From contig JANUWF010003380.1 in NCBI GenBank assembly GCA_026120185.1, forward strand, positions 379,501 to 443,500: a stretch of DNA of 64,000 nucleotides, in the 5' to 3' direction. How positions within the stretch are numbered: position 1 is the first letter of the stretch; every line of letters starts with the position of its first letter. Below, in pieces: positions 22,365-32,611 of this stretch. This DNA is from Voacanga thouarsii. Taxonomy: Eukaryota; Streptophyta; Magnoliopsida; Gentianales; Apocynaceae. Under the pieces are notes generated by a model, which was not told where the DNA came from, ran no database searches, and was given only the letters and a program-made list of their open reading frames with translations. The position numbers were made by a program, and so were the translations under genes.

Positions 22365-22815
22365 AACTTTTAGGGTTAGATTGGTTGGAGGGAGAAACGG
22401 GAGAGGGAGAGGAGGAAAGTAAAATAGGAAGTAAATATGTAATTTACTTAATTTAGTTAGAGTGATTGAAGAGGTGAAAATATATGTGGAAGGAAATTAG
22501 ATTCCTTACGCTTCCAATTTTTCTTCCCCTCTATTTGGGAGGGTTTGGAAAGTAAATAGGGTGAAAAACTCTCTTATTGTAGGGTATTTATTTTATTACA
22601 ATTCTACTCTACTTTGTAATTTTTTATGAATTAGCTTTAAGAGTATAATAGTAATTTAATAATTATTTTCTCCCTATATACTTTACAACCAAACAAAATT
22701 ATATTTACTCCTCTTCCACGCTAACTAAACATGATGCCTGATAGAAGTAAAATATTCCACCCTCCCTCTCATCTCCCCTTCCCCTCCCCTTTCCCTTCAT
22801 GAACCAAACTCACCC
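22365..22815. repeat. Foldback MITE upstream of the NAC gene
   Basis: The left end (TTAGGGTTAGATTGGTTGG, near 22370) and the reverse complement of the right end (TAAGGGTGAGTTTGGTT, near 22815) match at most positions. Inside, a GGGAGAGGGAGAGG-type arm pairs with a CCCCTCCCCTTTCCC-type arm at 22760-22795. That is a roughly 450-bp non-coding foldback element of hAT-like appearance. It lies about 950 bp upstream of the NAC start codon. Confidence 0.6.
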
Positions 22816-24237
22816 TTAGATACGTAACCAAATAACTGTTTTATAACGTCTTTGACGAAGAGATTTAAACTCGAAAAGTCAATTTTCTCAAATCTTAAAT
22901 TCTTTTATCTTTGTCACTCACTTCAAAACTTAAATTCCTATCTTATGCTCTGGAGGGCGCCACAAAGGGTATTTCTATTCTATATGCATGAATTCACGTT
23001 TGTCATTTCAATTTTATTTTGCAAATTACCATCCAAATACGTCTGACCATTCATTTAAATTGGCCAACACGATTGAATAAATAAAAAATAGTGTAAATTT
23101 CTCATCTAATTAATTTAAAGAATTAAAATAGCTAAATTACTCATAAATTTAAATTTTTAAAAATAAAAAATACAATATGATTAAACTAACTTAACTTAAT
23201 ATAAAATTTAACAGTGCTTGGTAGTAAATTTCAGAAAGAAAAATCATAATTCATATGATAATTACATTCAAAATAAAGTTAGAATGACAATATAAAATTT
23301 TAATTATATTTGAAATAACAAAATAAAATTTTCTCATTTATTTTTATAGCCTTATCAATACAATTTGTCACTTTTACTGAGCATTGAATACACACGCCCA
23401 CCAACCCGTCCATCCTCAAGTTTGCAACAAACACACACGGTTTTATTTGTATTAAAATTTTCTAATCTAATCCCAAACTAAATTGTATTTTAATTCAAAT
23501 ACATTATTACTAGCAGGATGCTCCTGCGTTATACGGAATATCCATATTTTATACTATATGCTATTTTTTTATGTATTATATGAATTTTCAAAAATGAATT
23601 TTTTGATGAATTGAATACAAAATAATATGTAAATTACACATGTAATTTATGTATGTATTTTTTTTTTTTAATTTTTTATATCATATGTAATTTACGCATA
23701 TGAAATTTTGTGTACATTTTGTCCATTTTATATATTAATCGCCTGTAGATTAATATGTCGATAATAACATTTAAAAGAGTTACTATAATGATCTCTAACT
23801 CTATAATCGATAATGATTTGTATATAATATAAAAGTTACAATCTCTTATCAATCAGAAAATACACAATCAATTATGAAATAATACACATAGTTAGAAGGC
23901 ACATGCCCTAAAACTTTGTGTGTATATATATAAATATTCCCAATTTCAGAACAACCGAAATATATGATGAACTAAGAATATTTTCTTTCTCTGCATATGG
24001 CTAAAGATCATTATTTGGTCGATGAACAATCGTATTTATTTCTTGAAGAAGCTTATAATCATCTTTATCAAGAACATCACTCTTCTCCGTTTCTCTATAA
24101 TTAAAAGGCAAAAAGATGAAGAATGTCATACTAATTTCCCTCTTTTTTTTTTTTTTTTTTGGGCAATGGCATCCAATTCAGCTAACCACTGAATAATGTT
24201 CTTTCCACAAAGAGGCGTAGTCTTAGACATCCCACTC
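22816..24237. other. AT-rich spacer, no gene seen
   Basis: Low-complexity AT-rich DNA with a CA-rich short stretch near 23390-23440 and a T-run near 24150. No supported gene. Confidence 0.45.
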
Positions 24238-24357
24238 TTAGAGCACAGATGCTAATGAAGTTTCTCTCCTTTCGTTATGGAGTGACTGCAGATCAATCTC
24301 CCTGCTGGAAGCCATAAATGCCTCATCTTTAATACCAACATAAAACAAAGCCGACAT
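24238..24357 (-). pseudogene. Possible exon relic of an unidentified gene
   Basis: A short minus-strand frame of 39 codons starting MSALFYVGIKDEAF and ending SLASVL reads like real protein. Another protein-like piece lies at 24642-24706 (TLEISFQYKDKDISLAK before a GT donor) and a third at 27478-27540 (SAVKDTDEWPSKYSSFF). They may be exons of one gene split by the LTR-like block between them. I could not join them into a continuous model or name the family, so this is a weak call. Confidence 0.25.
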
Positions 24358-24706
24358 GAATTTGAGACAAAAAATGTCACACAACAACACCAAACACATC
24401 ACTAAAACATAGATAGTAAGATATAAAACAAAAAGCTCTCAAACCCCTATTATATTAGGACCAGATTATATGCTAGGCCTATGAGAAACGATATGCTACA
24501 AACACCACTCATGCCAGCCAAATAAGTAATAGGACATTCCAAAACTATATCATCAGAAACAAACATACTAAGCAGATCAGTAAGGAATATCATTAAATAT
24601 ATTAAGAGCTAAACAAAGTGCAAGAAGAAAAAAATAATTACCTTTGCAAGGGAGATGTCTTTGTCCTTGTACTGAAAAGATATCTCTAAGGTAAACTTTA
24701 TTGGAT

Positions 24707-26751
24707 TGTATGCCCTCTTAGACTAGGTTTCGATGTAAAATCGAATATTTTAATAAAATAATTTATTTTCAAAAATTGTTTGTGAATTTACTTTTTGTTT
24801 GTGCACGATTTTCGTTTGGAACCAGACCATTGTGTTTAAATAAGTGATCCATGTGAATGGTGGTCTTTCACAGTAAGGTATGGATCACGGGTTATTTAAC
24901 ACATAAATTTTTGTTCTTAGCCTATTGATGAGATTGGGAATCTCATCATGTTTATATTATTATGTTATGAATTACAAATGGGGAATGGCTTACCTTTAGC
25001 CAGTGGGTAGTCCACTCACTTCACGACATAAGCGTATTTCGAATACGTAGAACAGGACCTGTAGTAGTGGTTTATCAAAGTACTATATGGTAGAAACCTA
25101 GACTACTACCGCTACAGCGTGGACTAGTACTCTACGACTTGAGTATGAGTTGGTGGTCTGGCGAAGTTGGGAGCATATACTTTGATTTGCTATAGTTGAG
25201 GTTCTATCGTAGGGCTAATATACTTGCATGTTGGGTATGTGTAACTAGTTAGTTAAGACAGACTTATACAAGATAGTTTCTGCACTATATCGCCCCTTGT
25301 GGTTGTCCGAATGGTCTAAAATGTCCAGGGCCCTGGGAAACATGACTTGGATGTTTGCTTTAGAGTAGCTCCCTTGGAAAGCAAGAACACTCCAGGAAGT
25401 TGTGGATCATTGGACTAGAAGCCTAAGGATGGTGGATGTCATTTAGAGGGGTGTTAGTACACTTCTTCCTCTCTAAATGTACGGCGATGTGTAGAGGGAT
25501 ATTTTAGTCATTTCACCTGTAGGTCGGAGCCTTTGCGAATGTAGCATTGTCCTTAGGGTCAATATTTCCTTATGGTGATATTAGAAAATAGTTAAAATGC
25601 AAAATACAACTATTTATATAGTAGGGGTATTTTGATCATTTTAGCAGCCAAGGTGATGTGTCTTTTTGGTCCTCGGAATAGCCTGTAAGTCCTAACTACT
25701 TTTGGGTTGAGGAATTGGTCTCAATTGAAGAGGATTTTATTTTATTTTATTTTATTCAGAAAGTCTAATTTATTATTGGACTAGAATAAAATAAATAAAT
25801 AGATTAAAATAGGAGTTGAGATGAATTAATTATCTAGTTTATTCGGTTAATTAATTATTCAGGGCCTAGGTCCAGTATGAATAATTAAGAAATTAACCTG
25901 GGCTTAAACTAGGGAAAATAATTAATGTTTAATTATTTATTGGGTTATTTATATAGGCCCAAGAAATAAATAATTAAAGATTAATTATTTTGGTTCATTT
26001 GGGCTCATTAATTATTTATTGGGTTATTTATATAAGCTCAGGAAATAAATAATTATTGTTTATTATTTTGGGCCTTTTGGGTCCAAAAAAAATAATAAAT
26101 ATTTTTCTGGCCCAATAGCTTGGACCTTAGGGTTTTTTCCAGATACGGTTAAGAAGAGTTTAGGGTTAGGCAAAACTTATTCTCAGGATAACATTCGGGT
26201 GTTTTGAAATCTCGGAGATATTTTTATCAGATAATGAGAGACTCAGTTTTGACTAACTAATAAACAAGTATCTGGGAAAAGAAAACCCTAATCCTCCTAA
26301 GCAAAAGAAAGACTCACGTCTCCTTTCTCTCTGCTCTCTCACGTCTCCATCTTCTGGTTTTCTCCTTGGGACTTTGCTAACCAATAGCAAGAGAACCAAA
26401 GAGATTTGAGACCATTCTTCTTCTCTGTTGTGTTAACCGACTAGAGGTTAGGTAGAGGAATATTCCGACAGCTGGAAAGTTTAGTGTTGATGCAAACAAG
26501 GCGAAGTAGAAGGCTAGCGGGTGTTCAACCAGAAGCTTCTTCAAGTGGACAAAGCGAGGCGATTCTAGTCGTTCAATCCGCTCCTACTCAACCTAGAAGG
26601 GTTAAGAAGTGCAAATGTATGATCTTCATGCTTCCGTGTGGCCTCTAAGGCTTGGTTTTATTTTTCTCTAAATTTTTTTTCCCGTGATTGCACATGCTCT
26701 CTGTTTTTCGGTTCCCTCAAACTTATCCCTTGCAGCCTTGAGGATCTGACA
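24707..26751. mobile_element. Probable large solo LTR or non-coding LTR-element remnant
   Basis: About 2 kb with no long frame. It begins TGTATGCCCTCTTAG, has repeated TTAATTATTTATTGGGTTATTTATA-like promoter-style units at 25930-26060, then a TATA-to-leader-like transition (AAACCCTAA and TCTCTCTGCTCTC, 26280-26340), and ends near GATCTGACA. This U3-R-U5-like organisation, TG/CA-type limits and absence of coding sequence suggest a solo LTR. A clean 5-bp target duplication was not found, so the ends are provisional. Confidence 0.4.
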
Positions 26752-28105
26752 ATATTACCATTCATCAATAATTAATCATGAATCTAAGCCTTGGAAAATA
26801 TTCCCAATTTTTAATTTCGCCCCAACAAAATTCAGTAAGAATACACAAATGGCTCAAATTACTTAAATATATCATAATATTCAACTACTCATACTTACCA
26901 AAATCACTTACATGCAAATAGCAACATCTAGCAAGAGCCAACCACTTTAGTAGATTAACTTGGACCTTGGCATGGATCAAATGTAACAAATAGGCAGTCA
27001 TAAAATCAAAGGAGCATATTTATTTTAAAGGTTATCAGTGAAAGACAGCTCCAAACCATCATGTAACTGCACATGAGAAGCGGAATAGTCCAATATGTAT
27101 CAAAGCATTGAACAGAAATAAATGAACATTGTCTTGCACACTATTCAGTCTTAGACTCACTGCTCCATAAACTAAAGAAGAAGGAAAGATTAAGAAGACG
27201 ATGACGAAGAGAAGTTGTAAGGTTGTTGGATGAATATGCCATCACTCATAAAAAGTAACTATTTCACGATCCTAGAAATGGACAGAAATACATATAGTCT
27301 TCAACTTCCTGCATTGTTATCTAGCTAATATAGTTCAAATCAGATTTCCATACAAATAGCTAATAATGAGCAAATTTCTTAAACAAACCTATGATGGTAA
27401 AAATTAAGTGCAGTCAACTTATTACATTTTCAAAGCAAGAAGAAAGGACCATTTAAAGAGTGGAGATTTCTTACTTCTATAAAAAAACTGGAATACTTGG
27501 AAGGCCACTCATCAGTATCTTTGACAGCAGATCTGTAAGTAACAATAAATTCATTATTATCATTGGCAATATGATATTATGATCTGTAAGTAAGGGGCAA
27601 AAAAGTCACATATTACAACACACCCCATAAAGCATCAATAGCAGTAGACCATTAAAATTTCAAACTTTGATCAGTCAAAGTCCTTTTAACATCAGTAGCA
27701 ACATCAAAGACACACCCTTTGTTCAGTCTAAATTCACAATCAAAGCAACTTTCTCATCAAATTATCAAGCTGCTTGATTAGAACAGATCTGTGAAGGTTT
27801 TACCCAAATGTTTCTACACAAATAAACCCAAAAATATAGAGCATATGCTGCATCTTTCTCATATGTTTAAAAATCATTCTCAGAAATCAGAAAACTGAAT
27901 TTCAAGTATGGATTCCAAGAAAGGCCTAAATAATTACTGGAGTTTGTATCTTGGATAAGAGGGTGGGAAGATATTCTTATAGTGACATGGGTTTTGATCT
28001 TTTAAACACACAATTTCAACACCAAAATATACAAATACAATAAGAAGGAAGAGGTAGAGTGCTTGCCCCCTTTTATTAATGGAATACATATGTGATACTA
28101 ATGCC
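26752..28105. other. Spacer with scattered exon-like fragments, no supported gene
   Basis: Mixed-composition DNA. The minus strand has a short exon-like piece at 27478-27540 flanked by AG and GT signals, but no continuous model could be built. The open frame at 27934-28125 has no recognisable features. Confidence 0.35.
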
Positions 28106-28297
28106 TTAATTTGAAGAATACACATTCTTAGCCAACCAAGGTTTGGCCAGTGCTAGTAGAGGTTTCTCAAGGAACATGTCGGATTCGGACTCTGCTATGT
28201 CAATCTTCGATTCGTCACCTGGAATATTCCAAGTGAATCCTTGGAGAATCCGAGCAAACAGCATTGTAGTAATTGAAGAACCCAGTGATTCATTCAT
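28106..28297 (-). pseudogene. CYP79-like cytochrome P450, C-terminal fragment
   Basis: About 63 codons read as the very C-terminal part of a CYP79-type P450: TTMLFARILQGFTWNIP, then IDIAESESDMFLEKPLLA and LAKPWLAKNVY before a stop. CYP79 enzymes turn amino acids into aldoximes in the ER. The haem-binding FxxGxxxCxG segment, the ExxR helix and all upstream exons are missing, so the piece cannot make an enzyme. The upstream in-frame sequence to 28411 is not P450-like and its first codon is not ATG. It is a decayed duplicate or transduplicated fragment. Confidence 0.7.
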
Positions 28298-29796
28298 ATC
28301 AATATTAACGGCTAAAAAAGCATCAAACAAAAATTCAACATAATTGAAGAATAAAAATACGATCTTACCGAAAAGCACTATCCTTTCAGGCCTCAGTGCC
28401 ATACCTGGCAACCAATTAGATAGTAGTGGGTTTGATTTGGGTCGTGAAAGTGGTTTCCTTGGGAATTAGGCCTCGAGTGCTTTCGATAGAGGAGGTGTTG
28501 GGGTTTTGGGTGGAGGCCAGTCCAGAATCAGATGGCCAGTCCCAATTTGGGTTCAGCTCCTCAGTTTTCAAGTGCCCATCTGCTCCAAATGCCCCAAAAC
28601 AATAGTAGCTTTGGAACATTTGGCTTTGCGGAGGGTTCTGGGAATGTAAATTCCTTGTTTCTGGACTTGCCTTAACTACTCCCACGTTCCCTCGCCTCGC
28701 CACAATCATTTGTCCTCTTTTTCTTTGTGGAGTAGTAGTAAGTACTACTTATTAATATTATTATGGGACTTGCCATCACTGCCTCTTGGGATGGGATTAC
28801 GTGTTATGGATTATTCCCATCTGAACTCTTTTTGTCAGTCTTCGTCCCGTTGACGGAAATAACAACGGCCAAGAGCACCTCCTCGTCCGGCGGGAGGTGC
28901 ACCAACAGACGGTGGAAACGCCTGCTACTATCATAGACACACCGCCTAGCACCATTATTCACACCGCTAAGACTTTGTGCTCTCTTCCCAATAGCAGACT
29001 CTCACTCCTTTAGGGCGGACAGTGGCCAAGCAAACGCCAGTGCAGATGGAGCGGGAGACAAAGTAAAAGAGGCTATTGTGAATAGCCTCGACAAGCCTAT
29101 ACGAAGAAGGAAGCCGGTGAGATGAGTGCACTCAACAGGAAGAATAGTATTGGAGAAGATTTCGAAAATGTGAGCATCGATGGAGGATAAAGATTTCGAA
29201 GACACTCTGTTGAAGATGCGGCTCACGCCTTTAATGGAGGATGGTCCATCTTCCACTTCGAGATCTCCAATGCAATCTCGTGTGGAAGACCAACAAAACA
29301 AACAAAGTTCAGCGATGAATCCCAAAAAATGTAAGGAATTCGAATCACCTGCTATAAATATAGTACTAAATCTGAAGAAATCAAATCGATGAACAATCTT
29401 ATAAATATCCTATTTCATTCTCATAAAAAAACTCCTCTAAGGACAATAACAATCAAACGAAACCTACGAAGTAAACCCAAAATCCTAAGACCAATATCCA
29501 TACCTAGTTAATATACCTGAGAAAAAACCTAAAGGAATACTAAAAAATACCTCATAGATACTTTTTTGGTAAAGTCATCAAGAGGTCAAAAAAAAAAACC
29601 AATTAACCTAAATTTACTGAGGTGTCAAACTCACATGAGTTTACCCCTCAACTTTACACATTATTAATTTTATATTATTTTTATTTTTTACAAGTTATTA
29701 TTTACTTACAACACATTATACTATTTATTTTTTAAATATAATATAACTCCACATATTTAATAAGTTGCTTACACCCAATATACATAACTTCACATA

Positions 29797-29849
<53 letters not shown>

Positions 29850-29914
29850 CAAAACTTATCTCAAACTAAACTAATTAGAATATAAGTAGATTGTATTTCT
29901 TTTAAATTTAAAAT
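28298..29914. other. Spacer with a few protein-like scraps, no supported gene
   Basis: A plus-strand frame at about 28510-28675 (reading QNQMASPNLGSAPQFSS, then GTFGFAEGSG, stop at 28673-28675) has the look of the last exon of a Ser/Asn-rich nuclear protein. It has an upstream stop and no start or splice partner. Frames at 29000-29392 mirror each other on the two strands and are not called. 29640-29880 is AT-rich with a TA microsatellite at 29801-29846. Confidence 0.35.
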
Positions 29915-30281
29915 TGTTATGAATTATTGGAATCTCCATTAATTAGTGGAGGTTCCACTAATTATGAATTTATGTGAATTATTAGAAGATTTTTATGGAT
30001 GTCCACCATTTAGTGGAGACACCACTAATTGAGATTAGTTGAAGATGATGTATGCCATGATGTATTCCACTAATTAGAGCTCTATAAATAGAGCTATGCT
30101 CTAAGCTTGTAATACACCATCATTTTGTGGAAGAAAGATTAGTGAAAGAAAGATTAGAGAAAGAATTGTGAGAGAAAGAAAGAGAGAAGTTTGAAGAGAA
30201 ATTCTTGTGCAAAGAATAGTTAGAATTTTCTTAGTGTGTAGTGTGTAGATTTTATTCTAACACTACCCTAATTTTATAACA
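29915..30281 (+). mobile_element. Ty1/copia 5' LTR
   Basis: 367 bp bounded by TGTTAT and ATAACA, a 6-bp inverted terminal pair. It contains a TATA-like TATAAATAGAGC at about 30083 and a GA-rich leader (30120-30215). It is followed directly by CGTTATCAGCACGAG, the primer-binding-type sequence seen after LTRs of plant copia elements. Repeated motifs ATTAGTGGAGGTTCC and GGAGACACCACTAATTG recur in the degraded 3' LTR copies. Confidence 0.85.
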
Positions 30282-30296
30282 CGTTATCAGCACGAG

Positions 30297-30905
30297 TCTC
30301 TGTCGTTATTAAAGCCAGAAGACAGGTACGCATTTATTGATCTCGCTAAATTCGAAATTGTAGCCCTTGATATTTCTAAAAAAAAAAATTTATATGTCAT
30401 ACAGAAATGCATCTAAATGCTAAAAAAATGAGATCCATATGTCATGTGGATAAAAAGAAAAATTTGACCACCTGAAGATGGTCGTACTACCCACTGCACG
30501 GTATGAATGGTTGCACATGAAGTTGCAAGATTGTAAAACCGTGAACTCCATGATGTATAAAACTACATCTTAGTTAAAAATTTTACGGAGAAAAAGTTAC
30601 TGATGAAGTTATATTGGAGAAGACATTCTCCACTTTTCATGTCCTACAGTAACAATATCGAGAAAAAGGGTATCCAAAATTGACAGCTTTAACATGAGTT
30701 ATTATTGAGAAATCATGAAGCCAGATGAACTGGCTCAACAGCACTCCCAGAAGTGAATGCTGTTGGCTCCAGCAGAAGCCATCGTTATAGTCGTAGTTGT
30801 GGCAGTGGTCGTGGTTATGGTCATGGACACACTCGATATTTCCCTTATCACAGAGAAATACTGACCACCTGAAGTGGAACAGAAAAGATAATAAGGGAAA
30901 AAGAT
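30297..30905 (+). pseudogene. copia gag remnant
   Basis: Frameshifted and stop-interrupted fragments resemble plant copia Gag: an IVALDISKKNY-type N-terminal segment at 30345, VILEKTFSTFHV at about 30610, and a Gly/Arg-rich SRSRGSGRGRGYGHG region at about 30790. The last lies just before where the zinc knuckle would stand. The homology stops near 30900, where the DNA changes to the 3' side of the RKD gene. Confidence 0.7.
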
Positions 30906-31117
30906 ATTTCCATTAATAATAAGCATCATATCTTTTATTCATATCACTAGTGTTCATATGAACTTGAGGATACATGCTTATAGTTGTTCTTTTGTAATTG
31001 AGCTGACAAATATAAGATGAAGGTTTGTAATTGTTCTTTTTCAATATTTACATTAGAGGAAGATAAACAATTAGTAATTATGGACTTCAGCTCCTCTTTT
31101 TCGATATCCTCCTCCTT

Positions 31118-32346
31118 TTATTTCCCCTTTGAGCCAGCATCGAGACTAGCAGCAGAATTAGCCGTAAAATTACTGCGAAATGAGTCTTGAAATTTTATGA
31201 TCTTCTTAAGTTTATTATAATTAAATTTCTTATTATATTTGGCCTTGAAGCATGCTTGTCTCAATTTCTGTGTTTGGTCCTGTAACTGCGTATTAGGACT
31301 TTCTTCCACCAACTGTTTTTCACATTCCAGTATCGCAATGGCTTCTTTCAACTTCTTCTCAGCCATATGTCCTCCTTCTTCTTTATTTTGCATCTCCTGT
31401 AAATCGAAGTGATATTATCGGTTATTTACTTATAAATCTTTCATAGTTTCATACTTGCAAATTATAAGTATGTATGAGAGAGAACCTGAACATTCTTGAT
31501 TATGGTCTCCAAGCTCACCAATTTCATGTGAGGCCATCGACGAATTCCTAACTCCCTACATCTTTTCTTGAGACGGGTTATGCCAATATTCAGTTCTTTG
31601 GCTGCGCTCTTGATTGGTAGGTAAAAGTACTGCGAAATTGTTTCTCTTGATAGTGTATGGGAGTTATTGCACTTCTTCTCTCTCTGTCTCTTAATCATCT
31701 TCTTCTCCCCAGGAATTTTGTCTGCAATAATATCTTGAACTTCGATATTATGCATTTCATGAGTACTTACTCTGACTTCGTTGCCAAGACCACTCATTAT
31801 TTCTCCTAGAAAAAGAAAATAATATCAGTAAAGGTAATACCATTCAAAATCCATGTTTAAATGTATAATAACCTGAAAACATATTCTGGCTTTGTTCAAA
31901 ATCCATTAGAGAGTAGAAAGGATCATGCACAAGCATATCCTCATTCAAAGGAATAGTATCAAGAGGAATAATATCAAAAGCAGTCTCTTGTAGGGGCAGA
32001 TCAACTTGGTCCAAAGCAGTATGTTCAAAACTTCCACTGATTTACATAAAAAACAAACTAAAAGAGAGTTTAATTTCATTATCAAGTATACTAAAAACAA
32101 ATGAAAGCCCTCAAAGGTATCTCACCTGAAATTAGGAGGAAGCGGTTGGTTTGGAAAGGAAAATATATCAAAATCTTCTGCGTTCGAATTAGGCAGAAGC
32201 GGTTGGTTTGGAAAGGAAAACATATCAAAATCTTCTGCGTTCGAATTAGGCAGAAGCGGTTGATTTGGAAAGAAAAATACATCAACATCTGCTGCAGAAA
32301 CCGAGTCAAAATTTGACCATGTCTCAAATGAATTACGAGTCTCCAT
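31118..32346 (-). CDS. RKD-type RWP-RK transcription factor
   Basis: Four exons (32346-32126, 32036-31873, 31805-31486, 31396-31118) join in frame to 327 aa with GT-AG borders. Residues 181-235 form an RWP-RK domain: SRETISQYFYLPIKSAAKEL, GITRLKKRCRELGIRRWP, then SLETIIKNVQ. There is no PB1 domain and the length fits the short RKD subfamily rather than NIN-like proteins. RKD factors act in the nucleus in egg-cell identity and, in some plants, asexual embryo formation. Residues 20-75 hold 2.5 copies of a 19-residue repeat (FPNQPLLPNSNAEDFD core). Residues 236-270 are Glu/Lys-rich and may form a coiled coil. The core motif reads RWPHMK (218-223) rather than RWPxRK. The gene lies antisense inside a copia element, with only about 260 bp between its ATG and the element's integrase remnant. 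Introns argue against a processed retrocopy; the frame is intact. Confidence 0.88.
32140..32316 (-). repeat. 57-bp coding minisatellite in RKD exon 1
   Basis: A 57-bp unit repeats about 2.5 times. On the plus strand each unit contains GCAGAAGCGGTTGGTTTGG and CTTCTGCGTTCGAATTAG. It keeps frame and encodes an acidic 19-residue unit with Pro/Asn/Asp and Phe. Copies differ by very few bases, pointing to recent expansion or homogenisation. Confidence 0.9.
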
Positions 32347-32403
32347 ATCTGCTTTGTGATTTTTATTTTTGATGTTTACTAATGACTGATAACTGAGATA
32401 TAT

Positions 32404-32441
<38 letters not shown>

Positions 32442-32611
32442 ATATGAGGAAGAAGAAGAGGTAGATGATAGGTAGAGGGTCGGAGGAGAAGAAAAGACAA
32501 GAGAGGAAGAGGAAAAGTCGGTACCGGGAAGAGTGAAAAAAAAAAGAGATATTTTTCTTGGCATTTTCTGCTTGTCATCATTTTCTTATATTTCTTTTCT
32601 TATTCTCTTGT
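32347..32611 (-). promoter_or_regulatory. Short upstream region of the RKD gene
   Basis: This is the whole space between the RKD start and the copia integrase remnant. It has a TA repeat at 32409-32439 (about 65 bp upstream of the ATG, possibly leader or TATA region). On the minus strand a pyrimidine-rich block (CTTCCTCTTCTTC type, 32440-32520) follows, then an A/T-rich end. A complete native promoter may not have survived, so copia DNA may contribute. Confidence 0.45.

Noticed and set aside
29002..29392. Small frames on both strands near 29.0-29.4 kb
   Set aside because: They are reverse shadows of each other and none has a start, splice or domain that supports a gene.
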